Source: Agromyces marinus (GTDB lineage: Bacteria > Actinomycetota > Actinomycetes > Actinomycetales > Microbacteriaceae). From it: 64,000 nucleotides of DNA. The translations under genes and the position numbers were made by a program. Below, in pieces: positions 7,723 through 15,449 of this stretch; within the stretch, counting starts at the first letter, position 1; each line of letters opens with the position of its first letter. The DNA lies in the NCBI RefSeq assembly GCF_021442325.1, contig NZ_CP087879.1, forward strand, positions 2,914,001 to 2,978,000, in the 5' to 3' direction. The notes under the pieces were generated by a model. The model was given only the letters and a program-made list of their open reading frames with translations, was not told where the DNA came from and searched no databases.

Positions 7723-8550
7723 CTACATCCGCTCGAGCGCGCCGGTGCGCTGCACGCTGAGCAGGTAGATGACGACGAACGCGATCGGCACGACCGAGAA
7801 GGCGGCGGCGATCGGCGGGTTCAGGTTGATGTTGGATGCGATGATGCTGCCGATCATCTGGGTCGAGCCGCCCACGAACTTCGCGGCGATGTAGTCGCCC
7901 AGGCTCAGCGAGAAGGTGAAGACCGAACCCGCGATGATGGCCGGCTTGATGAGCGGCAGGACGACCGTCCGGATGGTGCGGCCGGCGCCCGACCCGAGGT
8001 CGGCGGCGGCGTCGAACAGGTTCGGCGGGAGCTGGCGGATCGCAGCGTACACGGGCACCGCCATGTACGGCAGCCACAGGTAGGTGAGGGTCAGCACGAC
8101 CGTGGTCTGGCTGAACCCGGGCCCGGTCACCCCGAACGGCTCCATCGCCCAGTTGAAGAAGCCGTTGTCGGTGAACGTGACCCGCATCGCGAGGATCTTC
8201 ACGAGGTAGCCGGCCCAGAGGGGCAGCGTGATGGCGACGGCGAGCACGGCCCGCAGCCACGGCCGCGCGATCTTGGCCATGAAGATCCCGAGCGGGATCG
8301 AGATGAGGATGCTGAGCACCGTCACGGCCAGTGCGATGAGCAGCGTTCGCACCGCGGTGGACAGGTAGGCCGGGTTCGTGAGGATCTGTTCGAAGTTGCG
8401 CAGCGTGAACCCGGGTTCGACCTTCGACGTGAACGGGTCGGTCGTCCAGAAGGCCGTGATGAGGAGCATCACGAGCGAGAAGATGTAGATGCCCACGAGC
8501 CAGAGCATCGGCAGGGCGAGCAGCGCTGCGACGTGTCCGCGACGATTCAT
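7723..8550 (-). CDS. potB: Polyamine-type ABC transporter permease PotB
   Basis: This 275-residue permease has six membrane segments and the EAA-type loop (AAADLGSGAGRTIRTVVLPL, about 185-205). I took ATG 8550, preceded by AAGGA at 6 nt; a longer frame open to 8796 runs back into potD and has no support. It forms the transmembrane channel with PotC and is energised by PotA. Gene order potA-potD-potB-potC on one strand with short gaps shows co-transcription. Confidence 0.9.
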   Translation of the reverse strand: MNRRGHVAALLALPMLWLVGIYIFSLVMLLITAFWTTDPFTSKVEPGFTLRNFEQILTNPAYLSTAVRTLLIALAVTVLSILISIPLGIFMAKIARPWLRAVLAVAITLPLWAGYLVKILAMRVTFTDNGFFNWAMEPFGVTGPGFSQTTVVLTLTYLWLPYMAVPVYAAIRQLPPNLFDAAADLGSGAGRTIRTVVLPLIKPAIIAGSVFTFSLSLGDYIAAKFVGGSTQMIGSIIASNINLNPPIAAAFSVVPIAFVVIYLLSVQRTGALERM

Positions 8551-8629
8551 GTGGAGTCCTTCGGGTGGGGAGCCGGTCGGTCCCGGCGTCGGCGGGCGGC
8601 GCCGTGCAGCACCGCCCGCCTCTGCGGGA

Positions 8630-9811
8630 TCAGCCCTTGACCTGCAGCCAGGCGTCGGTCCATTCCTGGAAGTTGGTGCACCGGACGTCGGTGCGGCCGT
8701 CGATGCACTGCTCGATCGGCGTGGTCCAGAACCAGACCTTCGAGAAGTACTCCTCGTCGGTGGCGTTGTAGTAGTCGCAGTGCGCCTGCGCCGCATCGTC
8801 GAGCTCGCAGAACGCGGCGTTCGCCGGGGCCATCCCGAAGTTCATCGCGATCGCGCCGTTGACCTCGGGGGAACTCGTGTAGTCCATCCACGCGTAGGCG
8901 CAGTTCGGGCTGTCCGACTCGGCGGAGAGCATCCAGGCGTCCGACCATCCGGTCGAGCCCTCTTCCGGCAGGACGCTCTTGAACGCGTCGTCCTCGGTGA
9001 GCTTCCGGAGCACCTCCCACGACGTGCCGAGCACGGTGTTCCCTCCGACGAACGAGGTGATCTGGGCCGCGGGGTCGGCCCAGTACTCGGAGACGATGCC
9101 GTTCTGCTGCTTGAGGAGTTCGATCGCGGCGTCCAGCTGCTCCTGGTCGAGCGCGTACGGGTTCTCGATGCCGAGCTCGGGCTCGTGCGCCATGAGGTAC
9201 ACGGCCGCGTCGGCGATGTAGATCGGCGCGTCGTAGGCGATGACCTCGCCCGCGTAGGGGCTGTCGGCCTCCCAGGCGACCGACCAGCTCGTGGGCTCCT
9301 CGGTGACGACCTCGCTGTTGTACTGGAGGATGTTGGCGCCGCGCCCGATCGGCACGCCGTACGACTTGCCGTTGATGGTGTCGTACAGCTGTCCCTTCAT
9401 GCCCTCGACGATGTCGTCGCCGAAGTTCGGGATGAGGTCGAGGTTCAGCGGGGCGACATCGCCGCCCGCGATGAGGCGGAGGCTGGCGTCGCCGGATGCC
9501 GAGACCAGGTCGTAGTCGCCCGTGCGCATCAGCTGGACCATCTCGTCGCTGGTGCCCGCCACGCGCCGGTTCACGACGCAGCCGGTGTCCTCGGTGAAGG
9601 CGTCGGACCAGGCGGGCTCGACGAAGCCGCTCCAGGCGACGATGTCGACCGAGCCCTCGTAGTCGCCGAGTTCCTCGTGCATCGGGACGTCGGGGACGTC
9701 GATGACGAGTTCGCCGCTCGCGCTGCCCTCGTCGCCCGCTGCTGCGCAGCCGGTGAGTGCGAGTACGGCGACGCTGACGGCGGCGGCGCCGACGGTGAGT
9801 CTGCTTCTCAT
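8630..9811 (-). CDS. potD: Lipoprotein substrate-binding protein, PotD-like
   Basis: This is the extracellular binding component of the ABC importer, 393 residues. A lipoprotein signal peptide ends in the lipobox LTGC (Cys near 22), so it would be lipid-anchored on the outer face of the membrane. The body resembles the spermidine/putrescine-binding fold (VDIVAWSGFVEPAWSD, then YDLVSASGDASLRLIAGG). ATG 9811 has AAGGAG at a good distance; an upstream ATG at 9868 lacks this. The gene lies between potA and potB. Ligand specificity is inferred from the operon, not shown. Confidence 0.88.
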   Translation of the reverse strand: MRSRLTVGAAAVSVAVLALTGCAAAGDEGSASGELVIDVPDVPMHEELGDYEGSVDIVAWSGFVEPAWSDAFTEDTGCVVNRRVAGTSDEMVQLMRTGDYDLVSASGDASLRLIAGGDVAPLNLDLIPNFGDDIVEGMKGQLYDTINGKSYGVPIGRGANILQYNSEVVTEEPTSWSVAWEADSPYAGEVIAYDAPIYIADAAVYLMAHEPELGIENPYALDQEQLDAAIELLKQQNGIVSEYWADPAAQITSFVGGNTVLGTSWEVLRKLTEDDAFKSVLPEEGSTGWSDAWMLSAESDSPNCAYAWMDYTSSPEVNGAIAMNFGMAPANAAFCELDDAAQAHCDYYNATDEEYFSKVWFWTTPIEQCIDGRTDVRCTNFQEWTDAWLQVKG

Positions 9812-9875
9812 GATTCGCTCCTTGTTCTTGGTTGTGCGGGGGGGGGTGCGAGGTGCGGGGTGCGGCACTCGAGTC

Positions 9876-10940
9876 CTACGGCAGGGCTGCGGCGTGGTCG
9901 GCGGTCCAGGCGACGCGGACGCGTTCGCCCGGTTCGAAGCCGAGTTCGGCCGAGGGATGGTGGCTGTTCTGGGTCTCGGCGATCAGCCGCACGCCGTCCA
10001 CGGTGTCGACGAGGGTCCGAGTGGTCGGCCCGGTGTACACGCGTGCTGCGATCGTGCCGTCGAGCACGACGCCCTGGTCGTGCACGGCCGCGTCTGGGGC
10101 GAGGAGGCGCACGCGCTCCGGGCGGATGCTGATGATCCGGTCCAGGCCGGTGAGCCGGTTCGCGACCTCGGCCGGGATGATGTTCGACATGCCGAGGAAG
10201 CGCGCCACGAATTCCGTCTCCGGGAACTCGTAGACCTCGCGTGCCGAACCGATCTGCTCGATGCGGCCCTCGTTGAACACCGCGACCCGATCGCTGAGGG
10301 TCAGCGCCTCCTCCTGGTCGTGCGTGACGAAGATGAAGGTGATGCCGACTTCGCGCTGGATGGCCTTGAGCTCGATCTGCATCTCCTCGCGCAACTGCTT
10401 GTCGAGTGCGCCGAGCGGCTCATCGAGCAGCAGGACGCGCGGGCGGAGGATGAGCGCCCGGGCCAACGCGATCCGCTGACGCTGGCCGCCCGACAGTTGG
10501 TGCGGCAGCCGGGAGGCGACGTGGGTCAGGCGGACCTGGGCGAGGGCCGCCGAGACCGCGTCCTCGCGCTCGGCCTTCGACCCTCCCCGCACTCGCAGGC
10601 CGTAGGCGACGTTCTCCGCGATCGTCAGGTGCGGGAACAGCGCGTAGTCCTGGAACACCGTGTTGACCGGTCGACGGTGCGGCGGGATCCGGGTGACGTC
10701 GGTCTCGCCGATCCGGATCGTTCCGTGCGTGACGTCCTCGAACCCGGCGATCATCCGGAGGACGGTCGTCTTGCCGGATCCGGACGGGCCGAGCATCGAC
10801 AGGAACTCGCCCTGGCGCACCTCGAGGTCGAGGTCGCGCACGGCGACCATGTCGCCGAAGGACTTGCCGACGCCGCTCAGCGAGACTCCGCCTGCGACCG
10901 AGACGGGGTCTTCGGCGTCGGTGACAGCGGTGGGGGCCAT
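9876..10940 (-). CDS. potA: Polyamine-type ABC transporter ATPase PotA
   Basis: This ATP-hydrolysing subunit has 354 residues: Walker A GPSGSGKTT near 52, Q-loop, signature LSGGQRQR, Walker B LLLDEPLGALD and the H-loop His in VTHDQ, followed by a C-terminal TOBE-like regulatory domain (about 280-350). The ATG has GGAG upstream. It is the first gene of the operon. The promoter region is shared with the divergent GntR/FCD regulator, which is therefore the likely controller. Confidence 0.92.
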   Translation of the reverse strand: MAPTAVTDAEDPVSVAGGVSLSGVGKSFGDMVAVRDLDLEVRQGEFLSMLGPSGSGKTTVLRMIAGFEDVTHGTIRIGETDVTRIPPHRRPVNTVFQDYALFPHLTIAENVAYGLRVRGGSKAEREDAVSAALAQVRLTHVASRLPHQLSGGQRQRIALARALILRPRVLLLDEPLGALDKQLREEMQIELKAIQREVGITFIFVTHDQEEALTLSDRVAVFNEGRIEQIGSAREVYEFPETEFVARFLGMSNIIPAEVANRLTGLDRIISIRPERVRLLAPDAAVHDQGVVLDGTIAARVYTGPTTRTLVDTVDGVRLIAETQNSHHPSAELGFEPGERVRVAWTADHAAALP

Positions 10941-10970
10941 GCGATCTCCTCGGGTACGACGTTGTGTTCG

Positions 10971-11007
10971 AGAATTAAAACATATAAACGCAGAGGTTAT
11001 AGTTCAA
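10971..11007. promoter_or_regulatory. Overlapping divergent promoters, potA operon and FCD regulator
   Basis: Minus strand: TTGAAC (11002-11007), 17 nt, TATGTT (10979-10984) drives potA. Plus strand: TTAAAA (10975-10980), 17 nt, TATAGT (10998-11003) drives the regulator. The two face each other across the same AT-rich stretch. The partly symmetric core AACGCAGAGGTT between the elements is a candidate FCD-regulator operator. Confidence 0.6.
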
Positions 11008-11051
11008 GTCCCGCATCAGAACCCGATGGGTCGCGGACTCGATGAGAGGAT

Positions 11052-11843
11052 GTGGTGGTGACGAGCGAGCACGCGCCGACAGGTGGGAGCCGACCCCACC
11101 GCATGCACGGCGCGATGTTCATGCCGATCGGCGACGCCGGGCGCGCGGAGCTGGTCGAGAAGCGCCTCGCCGACGCCATCACCGGCGGCCACCTGCGCGC
11201 GGGAGACCGCCTCCCGTCGGAGGCCGAACTCGCACGCACCATGGGCGTGGCGCCCGTGACCGTCCGCGAGGCGCTGATGGCACTCCGCTCCCGCGGACTC
11301 GTCATCACCCGCCGCGGCCGCAACGGCGGCAGCTTCGTCTCGGACGAGGCCGATCCGCTCGCCTTCGCGAGGGAGACGCTCGTCCGCTCGTCGAGCCTCG
11401 CCATCCGCGACCTCGGCGTGCACTATGCGGCCCTGACCAGTGCGGGGGCCCGACTCGCGGCCCGACGTGCCGCCCCGAGCGAGGTCGCCGCGATCCGCGC
11501 TCGGCTGTCCCGGATCGAACCGTCCGGAACGTCGTCGGGCGCCCCGCACGAATCGGGAGCGTGGCGTCAGGCGATGGACGACCTGCACCTCGAACTCGTC
11601 GCGCTGAGCCAATCGGCGCGCCTGACACGCGACCAGATGCGCCTCCAGGCCGAACTCTCGCCCCTGCTCCTGCTGATCGACGTCGACCCCGCCGTCCGAC
11701 ACCGTCAGTGGAAGCAGCTCGACCGCCTGCTGGACGCGGTCGAGGCGGGCGACGAGGATGCCGCCGGCGCAACGGTCGAGTCGCTCGTCTCGGAGGCGAT
11801 CAACGCGATCGACGGACTTCGCCTGAGCCTGCACGGTTCCTGA
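11052..11843 (+). CDS. GntR-family regulator with FCD ligand domain
   Basis: This is a 263-residue regulator. A winged helix-turn-helix (about 30-95, with LPSEAELARTMGVAPVTVREAL) is followed by an all-helical FCD domain (about 115-255) containing the His and Asp positions that often bind metal and an organic acid or amine. GAGGA precedes three tandem GTG codons (11052, 11055, 11058); the first was taken. It is divergent from the pot operon and is followed at 74 nt by a Cache-domain gene, so it probably controls both. Confidence 0.88.
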   Translation: MVVTSEHAPTGGSRPHRMHGAMFMPIGDAGRAELVEKRLADAITGGHLRAGDRLPSEAELARTMGVAPVTVREALMALRSRGLVITRRGRNGGSFVSDEADPLAFARETLVRSSSLAIRDLGVHYAALTSAGARLAARRAAPSEVAAIRARLSRIEPSGTSSGAPHESGAWRQAMDDLHLELVALSQSARLTRDQMRLQAELSPLLLLIDVDPAVRHRQWKQLDRLLDAVEAGDEDAAGATVESLVSEAINAIDGLRLSLHGS

Positions 11844-11917
11844 CGGGGCCGATCGCTGTGTACGATGCCGAAGCACAGCACCGCCGCGGCGACGCGGCTC
11901 AGACCCCTGGAGGCATC

Positions 11918-12631
11918 ATGGCCGCGACGACGCAGACCATCGCCCGCGCGAACGCGTCCACCCTCGCCGCGGACATCGTCACGGGGTACTTCGACGCCCT
12001 GCTGCCGGTGCTCGAGGCCCACGCGTCGCAGCTGGCCGAGGAGATCGGCGGCTTCGAGCCCGACGGCCTCACCGCGTCCCACCTCGACAGCCTGGTCGAA
12101 CCGCATGCGACCGCGATCCTCGACCATCCGACGGAGCCGGTCTACGGCGCCGGCTTCATCGCGTCGGCGGACCTCCTGCTCGACTCCCCCGCCCACCTGG
12201 CCTGGTGGCAGGGAGCCGACCGGCGCAAGCTCGTGTTCGCGCCCCGGTCCGTCAAGAGCGGTATCGACTATCGGGAGCTCGACTGGTTCCGGATCCCCAT
12301 GCTGACGGGCAGGTCCCACGTCGCCGGGCCCTACGTCGACTACCTGTGCAGCGACGAGTACACCCTGACCGCCGCGGTTCCGGTGACGGACGCCGACCGG
12401 TTCCTCGGCGTCGCCGGGCTCGACGTCATGATCGACACGATCGAGCGGCGGCTGACGCCGCCGCTCCGCGAGCTCGGCGAACCGTTGCTGCTCGTCAACG
12501 GGGTGAACCGGGTGCTCGTCTCGACCGACGCCAGGTACGTCGCCGGCGACGTCCTGCGGCCCGAACGCATCGACCTCCGGGACGAGCGCGCGTGCGCCGG
12601 GCTCGACTTCCGAGTCGTCGCCCTCGCCTGA
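11918..12631 (+). CDS. Stand-alone Cache-domain sensor protein
   Basis: This 237-residue protein is made of a Cache-type ligand-binding domain: the core runs from GAGFIASADLL through a WF pair near residue 125, GPYVDYL, and the hydrophobic tail FLGVAGLDVMID. Cache domains normally form the extracellular part of receptors, but here there is no signal peptide or membrane segment, so it should be cytosolic. TGGAGG precedes the ATG by 5 nt. Downstream of the FCD regulator and next to the pot operon, it may bind the transported amine. That role is inferred. Confidence 0.8.
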   Translation: MAATTQTIARANASTLAADIVTGYFDALLPVLEAHASQLAEEIGGFEPDGLTASHLDSLVEPHATAILDHPTEPVYGAGFIASADLLLDSPAHLAWWQGADRRKLVFAPRSVKSGIDYRELDWFRIPMLTGRSHVAGPYVDYLCSDEYTLTAAVPVTDADRFLGVAGLDVMIDTIERRLTPPLRELGEPLLLVNGVNRVLVSTDARYVAGDVLRPERIDLRDERACAGLDFRVVALA

Positions 12632-12643
12632 GCACCCCTCCCG

Positions 12644-13354
12644 CTACGGCGCGAGCTCGATCTCGCGAGACCCGTCCCAGGCCTCGGTCCAGCCGAGGGC
12701 GTCGAACAGGGCGTCCAGGACGAGCGCGGTGAAACCCCAGACGAGCCGGTCCGCACCTGCCGACGCGACGACGAACCCGGGGCCGCGCCACTCCTCCCCG
12801 TCGCGACGCAGCACGGTGGTGCGGCGGTTCGCGGGGTCGAGCAGGTCGGCGACGGGGGTACGGAAGACCGCCGACGACTCGGCCGCGTCGACCGCACGCA
12901 CGGGGCTCGGCGATCGCCACCACCCGAGGACGGGCGTCACGAGGTGCTGCGAGTACGCGAGCGGAACGGGCTCGAGCTCGCCCAGAACCTCGACACCGTC
13001 CGGGTCGAGGCCCGTCTCCTCGCGTGCCTCGCGGAGCGCAGCGGCCACGGCATCGACGTCGTCGGGATCGAGCCGGCCGCCGGGGAACGCGATCTGACCG
13101 GCGTGCGAGCTGAGCGTGTCGGCTCGCGCGAGCAGCAGCACGTCGAGGTCGCTCGAGACGACGCTCGCCTGCGCCCGATGATCGCTCGGCAGGTCGTCAA
13201 GGACGCCGAACAGGATGAGCACGGCCGCCTGCCGGGGCGCGTCGAGTTCGAGCGGGGGTCGAGCCGAACGCCACACGTCGCGGAGCGCGTCGTCTCCGAG
13301 GAGCGCCTCGAGCTGCGCCCGGGCCGAGCCGCGTGCGACCTCGCGTGGCGTCAT
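12644..13354 (-). CDS. NUDIX hydrolase, CoA pyrophosphatase type
   Basis: This 236-residue protein has a NUDIX box running from GGRLDPDD to ALREAREETGL (about 95-115); its spacing, with the preceding FPGG, fits the coenzyme A diphosphatase group (NudL/YeaB-like). It would split CoA or related dinucleotides to 4'-phosphopantetheine and 3',5'-ADP. The ATG overlaps the end of the small upstream gene, but TACGCT (13361-13366) lies 6 nt before it, so it may also be transcribed alone as a leaderless message. Confidence 0.87.
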   Translation of the reverse strand: MTPREVARGSARAQLEALLGDDALRDVWRSARPPLELDAPRQAAVLILFGVLDDLPSDHRAQASVVSSDLDVLLLARADTLSSHAGQIAFPGGRLDPDDVDAVAAALREAREETGLDPDGVEVLGELEPVPLAYSQHLVTPVLGWWRSPSPVRAVDAAESSAVFRTPVADLLDPANRRTTVLRRDGEEWRGPGFVVASAGADRLVWGFTALVLDALFDALGWTEAWDGSREIELAP

Positions 13355-13545
13355 CCGTCGAGCGTATCCCGACGGTCCCGGTCCGGCCCGTCATGACCCC
13401 GGTCGTCCGTGCGTCGCTCCTCGCCGGGCTCCCCCACCCACTTGCCCCGTCGCCGGCGCGACCACCGGCTCTCGTGCAGGAAGACCTGCGATGCGATCAC
13501 GAGGATGAGGATGACGGCACCCCCGACCCAGAACGTCCAGTCCAT
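13351..13545 (-). CDS. Small single-pass membrane protein of unknown function
   Basis: This 64-residue protein has one N-terminal membrane helix (WVGGAVILILVIASQVF) followed by a highly charged Arg/Asp-rich tail. It lies 3 nt after the nucleoside hydrolase stop and overlaps the NUDIX start by 4 nt, which supports real translation. I do not recognise a family. Confidence 0.65.
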   Translation of the reverse strand: MDWTFWVGGAVILILVIASQVFLHESRWSRRRRGKWVGEPGEERRTDDRGHDGPDRDRRDTLDG

Positions 13546-13548
13546 GCG

Positions 13549-14511
13549 TCAGGCCAGCCTCTCGATCGCCTCGGCGACACCGGCCCAGAACCGGTCGACG
13601 TCGAGCCCGACGGCGACGAACGCGTTGGGTTCCCGGCTCAGCATCCCGTCGAGGTCGACGCTCGTTGCCCCGACGGTCTCGGTGCCCGCGAGCTCCACGT
13701 CGAGCCGAGTCCGCACGACCTCGAGCGCGCCCGGATCCGCGAGCACCGCGACCGCGACCGGGTCGTGCAGCGGGCCGTCGGGCATGCCGAACACCTCGTC
13801 GTTGGTGCGGCAGAAGAACTCGAGCAGTTCGTCGCCGAACGCCGCGGTGCGCGTCCCGAGCGCGGCGAGCCGAGCCCGCACCGCGGGCGTGACGAGCGCC
13901 CGATGCGTGACGTTCAGCCCGACCATGGTGAACCGGATGCCGCTGCCGAGCACGGCGTCGAGCGCCTCGGGGTCGACCAGGGCGTTGAACTCCGCGTAGG
14001 GCGTCGCATTGCCCCGGTCGGTCGAGCCGCCCATCCACACGACCTCGCGGATGCGCGGCACGAGGTCGGGCCGTTCGCGCAGCAGGAGGGCGACGTTCGT
14101 GAGCGGGCCGGTCGCGACGATCGCGACGGAGGCGGATGCCGCGACGAGCGTGTCCGCCATGAGGTCGGTCGCGCGCCGCGGGTCGAGCGGGACCGGGGTG
14201 CGGCCGGTGACGGGGTCGGGCCGGTCCGGGTCCGGCAGCTCGGGCCCGCCGAGGCCGTTCTCGCCGTGGATCCACTCCGCGGTCTGGAGTTCGCGCACGA
14301 GCGGCCCGGCTGCGCCCGCCGCGACCGGAACCCCGACCACGCCCGCGACGGAGAGTGCCACTCGCGCGTTCCGGCTCGTGTGCTCGATCGGGACGTTGCC
14401 GCCGACGGTCGTGACCGCGAGCAGGTCGATCGCCGGGTGGCCTGCGGCCAGCCACAGCGCGAAGACGTCGTCATGGCCGGGATCGCAGTCCAGGATCACC
14501 GGAACGCTCAT
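13549..14511 (-). CDS. Inosine/uridine-preferring nucleoside hydrolase
   Basis: This 320-residue enzyme cleaves the N-glycosidic bond of ribonucleosides to base and ribose. The calcium- and ribose-binding motif CDPGHDD is at residues 9-15, and the later motifs ATGPLTNVA and the distal catalytic region (GPLHDPVAVA, with His-Asp near 250) are present. The ATG at 14511 overlaps the ribokinase stop by 4 nt. Ribose released by this enzyme would be the direct substrate of that kinase, so the pair forms a nucleoside salvage step. Confidence 0.92.
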   Translation of the reverse strand: MSVPVILDCDPGHDDVFALWLAAGHPAIDLLAVTTVGGNVPIEHTSRNARVALSVAGVVGVPVAAGAAGPLVRELQTAEWIHGENGLGGPELPDPDRPDPVTGRTPVPLDPRRATDLMADTLVAASASVAIVATGPLTNVALLLRERPDLVPRIREVVWMGGSTDRGNATPYAEFNALVDPEALDAVLGSGIRFTMVGLNVTHRALVTPAVRARLAALGTRTAAFGDELLEFFCRTNDEVFGMPDGPLHDPVAVAVLADPGALEVVRTRLDVELAGTETVGATSVDLDGMLSREPNAFVAVGLDVDRFWAGVAEAIERLA

Positions 14512-15449
14512 CGAGGCTCCTCCGAAGCCGCGGCGAGTGCCAGCACGTCGTCGCGGCCCGCGTACGAATCGACGGTGCCGCGGGACTGCACCGCCAGCGC
14601 CCCGGCCGCGACCGCGATGCGGACGGCCTCGGGAAGCGCTCGCCCCTCGGCGAGCATCGCGGCGAGCGCGCCGGTCGCGGCATCCCCCGCCCCGGTCGTG
14701 TCGACGACCGCGACGCGCGGCGCGGCGACGACCCACGCACCCGCCGCGTCCGCGGCGACCGCGCCGCGCCCGCCGAGCGTCACGACGATCGAGCGCGCGA
14801 TCCGGCCGACGGCGGATGCCGCGGCATCCCGCCAGCGCTCGGCCGCGACGTCGTCGACCAGTTCGGCGCCGATGCCGAGGGCACGAGCCTCGTGCTCGTT
14901 GACCACGAGCGGGTCGGCGATCGCTACGCTCGCGGGCGCGACCGCGACCGGCGGAGCGAGGTTGACGATGAACCGGGTCCCGGTGCGCGCGCACACGCGC
15001 GCGACGGCCTCGATGGTCGGCACCGGAAGCTCGCCCTGCGTGAGCACGACGTCCGCTTCCGCGACGCGGGCGGACTCGGCCTCGACGGCGTCCGCGTCCA
15101 TCGCCGCGTTCGCGCCCGAGGACACGACGATGGTGTTCTCACCCGAGTCGGCGACGGTGATCTGGGCCACACCCGTCGACCGGCTCGGCACGGTCGCGAC
15201 GGCGTCCGCAGCGAGTCCGAAGCGCGCGATGTCCGAACGCACCAGCTCGGCCGCCGGGTCGTCGCCGACCCGCGCGACGAGGTCGACGCCTGCGCCCGCG
15301 AGGCGCGCTGCGATCGCCTGGTTCGCACCCTTGCCGCCGAGCGCGACCCGGTACCCGACGGAGTGGATCGTCTCGCCCGGCTCCGGGAACGCCGCGACGT
15401 AGCTCGTCAGGTCGAGGTTCACCGACCCGAACACGACGACCCCGCTCAC
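14508..15449 (-). CDS. rbsK: Ribokinase
   Basis: This 313-residue PfkB-family kinase would phosphorylate D-ribose to ribose 5-phosphate. It shows the N-terminal GSVNLDL, the sugar-binding GGKGANQA near 40, and the C-terminal anion hole and catalytic base DTTGAGDAATG near 250. The GTG at 15449 overlaps the preceding stop (GTGA). Translational coupling to nucleoside hydrolase supports ribose rather than another sugar as substrate. Confidence 0.9.
   Translation of the reverse strand: MSGVVVFGSVNLDLTSYVAAFPEPGETIHSVGYRVALGGKGANQAIAARLAGAGVDLVARVGDDPAAELVRSDIARFGLAADAVATVPSRSTGVAQITVADSGENTIVVSSGANAAMDADAVEAESARVAEADVVLTQGELPVPTIEAVARVCARTGTRFIVNLAPPVAVAPASVAIADPLVVNEHEARALGIGAELVDDVAAERWRDAAASAVGRIARSIVVTLGGRGAVAADAAGAWVVAAPRVAVVDTTGAGDAATGALAAMLAEGRALPEAVRIAVAAGALAVQSRGTVDSYAGRDDVLALAAASEEPR

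Noticed and set aside
13333-15402. Plus-strand 689-codon open frame across the nucleoside genes
   Set aside because: The translation is compositionally biased and antisense to four well-supported, overlapping minus-strand genes.
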